From: Neomicrococcus aestuarii | GTDB lineage: Bacteria > Actinomycetota > Actinomycetes > Actinomycetales > Micrococcaceae | Assembly: GCF_014201135.1 (NCBI RefSeq) | Contig: NZ_JACHDR010000001.1 | Coordinates: 1,612,001 to 1,676,000, forward strand | DNA length: 64,000 bases | Reading direction: 5' to 3' | Shown here: one piece after another, positions 63,985 to 64,000 of the stretch | Position numbering within the stretch: the first letter of the stretch is position 1 | Layout: each line of letters begins with the position of its first letter | The notes under the pieces: generated by a model | What the model was told of the DNA's origin: nothing | Seen by the model: only the letters and a program-made list of their open reading frames with translations | The model's database searches: none | Program-made: the position numbers and the translations under genes

Positions 63985-64000
63985 ATGCAAATCTTTGACA
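63985..64000 (+). CDS. yidC: Start of membrane insertase YidC (truncated by window)
   Basis: ATG at 63985 opens MQIFD and runs off the window; GGAG lies 11 bases upstream. Identity is inferred from the invariant order rpmH-rnpA-yidD-yidC, not from the five visible residues. Confidence 0.5.

Overview
The window is the chromosomal origin neighbourhood of a high-GC actinobacterium, most likely a member of the Micrococcaceae (Arthrobacter/Rothia-like). The evidence is the gene order rpmH-rnpA-yidD-(yidC) / dnaA-dnaN-gnd-recF-dciA-gyrB-gyrA-DUF3566-tRNA-Ile-DLW39-tRNA-Ala at the right. On the left is the equally diagnostic cluster tRNA-Leu / fhaA-fhaB-pstP-rodA-pbpA-pknA-pknB / trpG-small membrane protein-class E sortase / crgA, followed by rhomboid-ppiA. 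GTG starts, ATGA start/stop overlaps and Tat or lipoprotein signals fit this group.

Layout. 0-3.7 kb: an anti-sigma/sigma K pair with a fasciclin lipoprotein (SigK-RskA-MPT83-like module), then a C45-type acyltransferase with odd Trp repeats. 3.8-15 kb: housekeeping and accessory metabolism (enoyl-CoA hydratase, GNAT, ATP-grasp ligase, gluconate kinase and permease, a LysR-like effector domain without a DNA-binding domain, USP, dienelactone hydrolase, ABC1 kinase, DUF222/HNH protein). 15-17.3 kb: an AraC regulator, a Tat-exported protein and tRNA-Leu. 17.5-30.2 kb: the cell-wall growth and division Ser/Thr kinase operon and its companions. 30.2-35.3 kb: VOC protein, a guanidine-III riboswitch with its SMR guanidinium exporter, DUF3817, a GSDH-type sugar dehydrogenase, a double GNAT and an MFS carrier. 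35.3-35.9 kb: a dense DnaA-box cluster. 36-41.9 kb: rhomboid, cyclophilin, an 11-residue-repeat protein, a glycosyltransferase, and a three-gene biotin carboxylase operon ending at 43.4 kb. 43.4-49 kb: a LacI-controlled catabolic unit (aldehyde dehydrogenase, MpaB-type oxygenase, MHS carrier) with two identical operators. 49.2-50.5 kb: a complete IS481-family element inserted exactly at the tRNA-Ala 3' end. 50.5-64 kb: the replication, gyrase and RNase P genes.

The most unusual signal belongs to no gene. A short dispersed motif, core GCAAGCTGCGTCGTCGT followed by an AT-rich tail (CCT..AAATT type), recurs about 20 times on both strands. Four copies are identical over 17 bases. Copies lie at gene ends, where face-to-face pairs build hairpins between genes, or inside genes at permissive, mostly disordered protein segments (N-terminus of GyrA, linkers of AccB, PknB and RodA, start of YidD, a loop of RecF). 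This is the distribution of DNA uptake sequences in Neisseria and Pasteurellaceae, and I know of no such system described in Actinobacteria. The uptake interpretation is inference; the repeat itself is directly visible.

Two DnaA-box regions exist. One flanks dnaA on both sides and is the probable oriC. The other is 25 kb away and holds at least as many perfect boxes.
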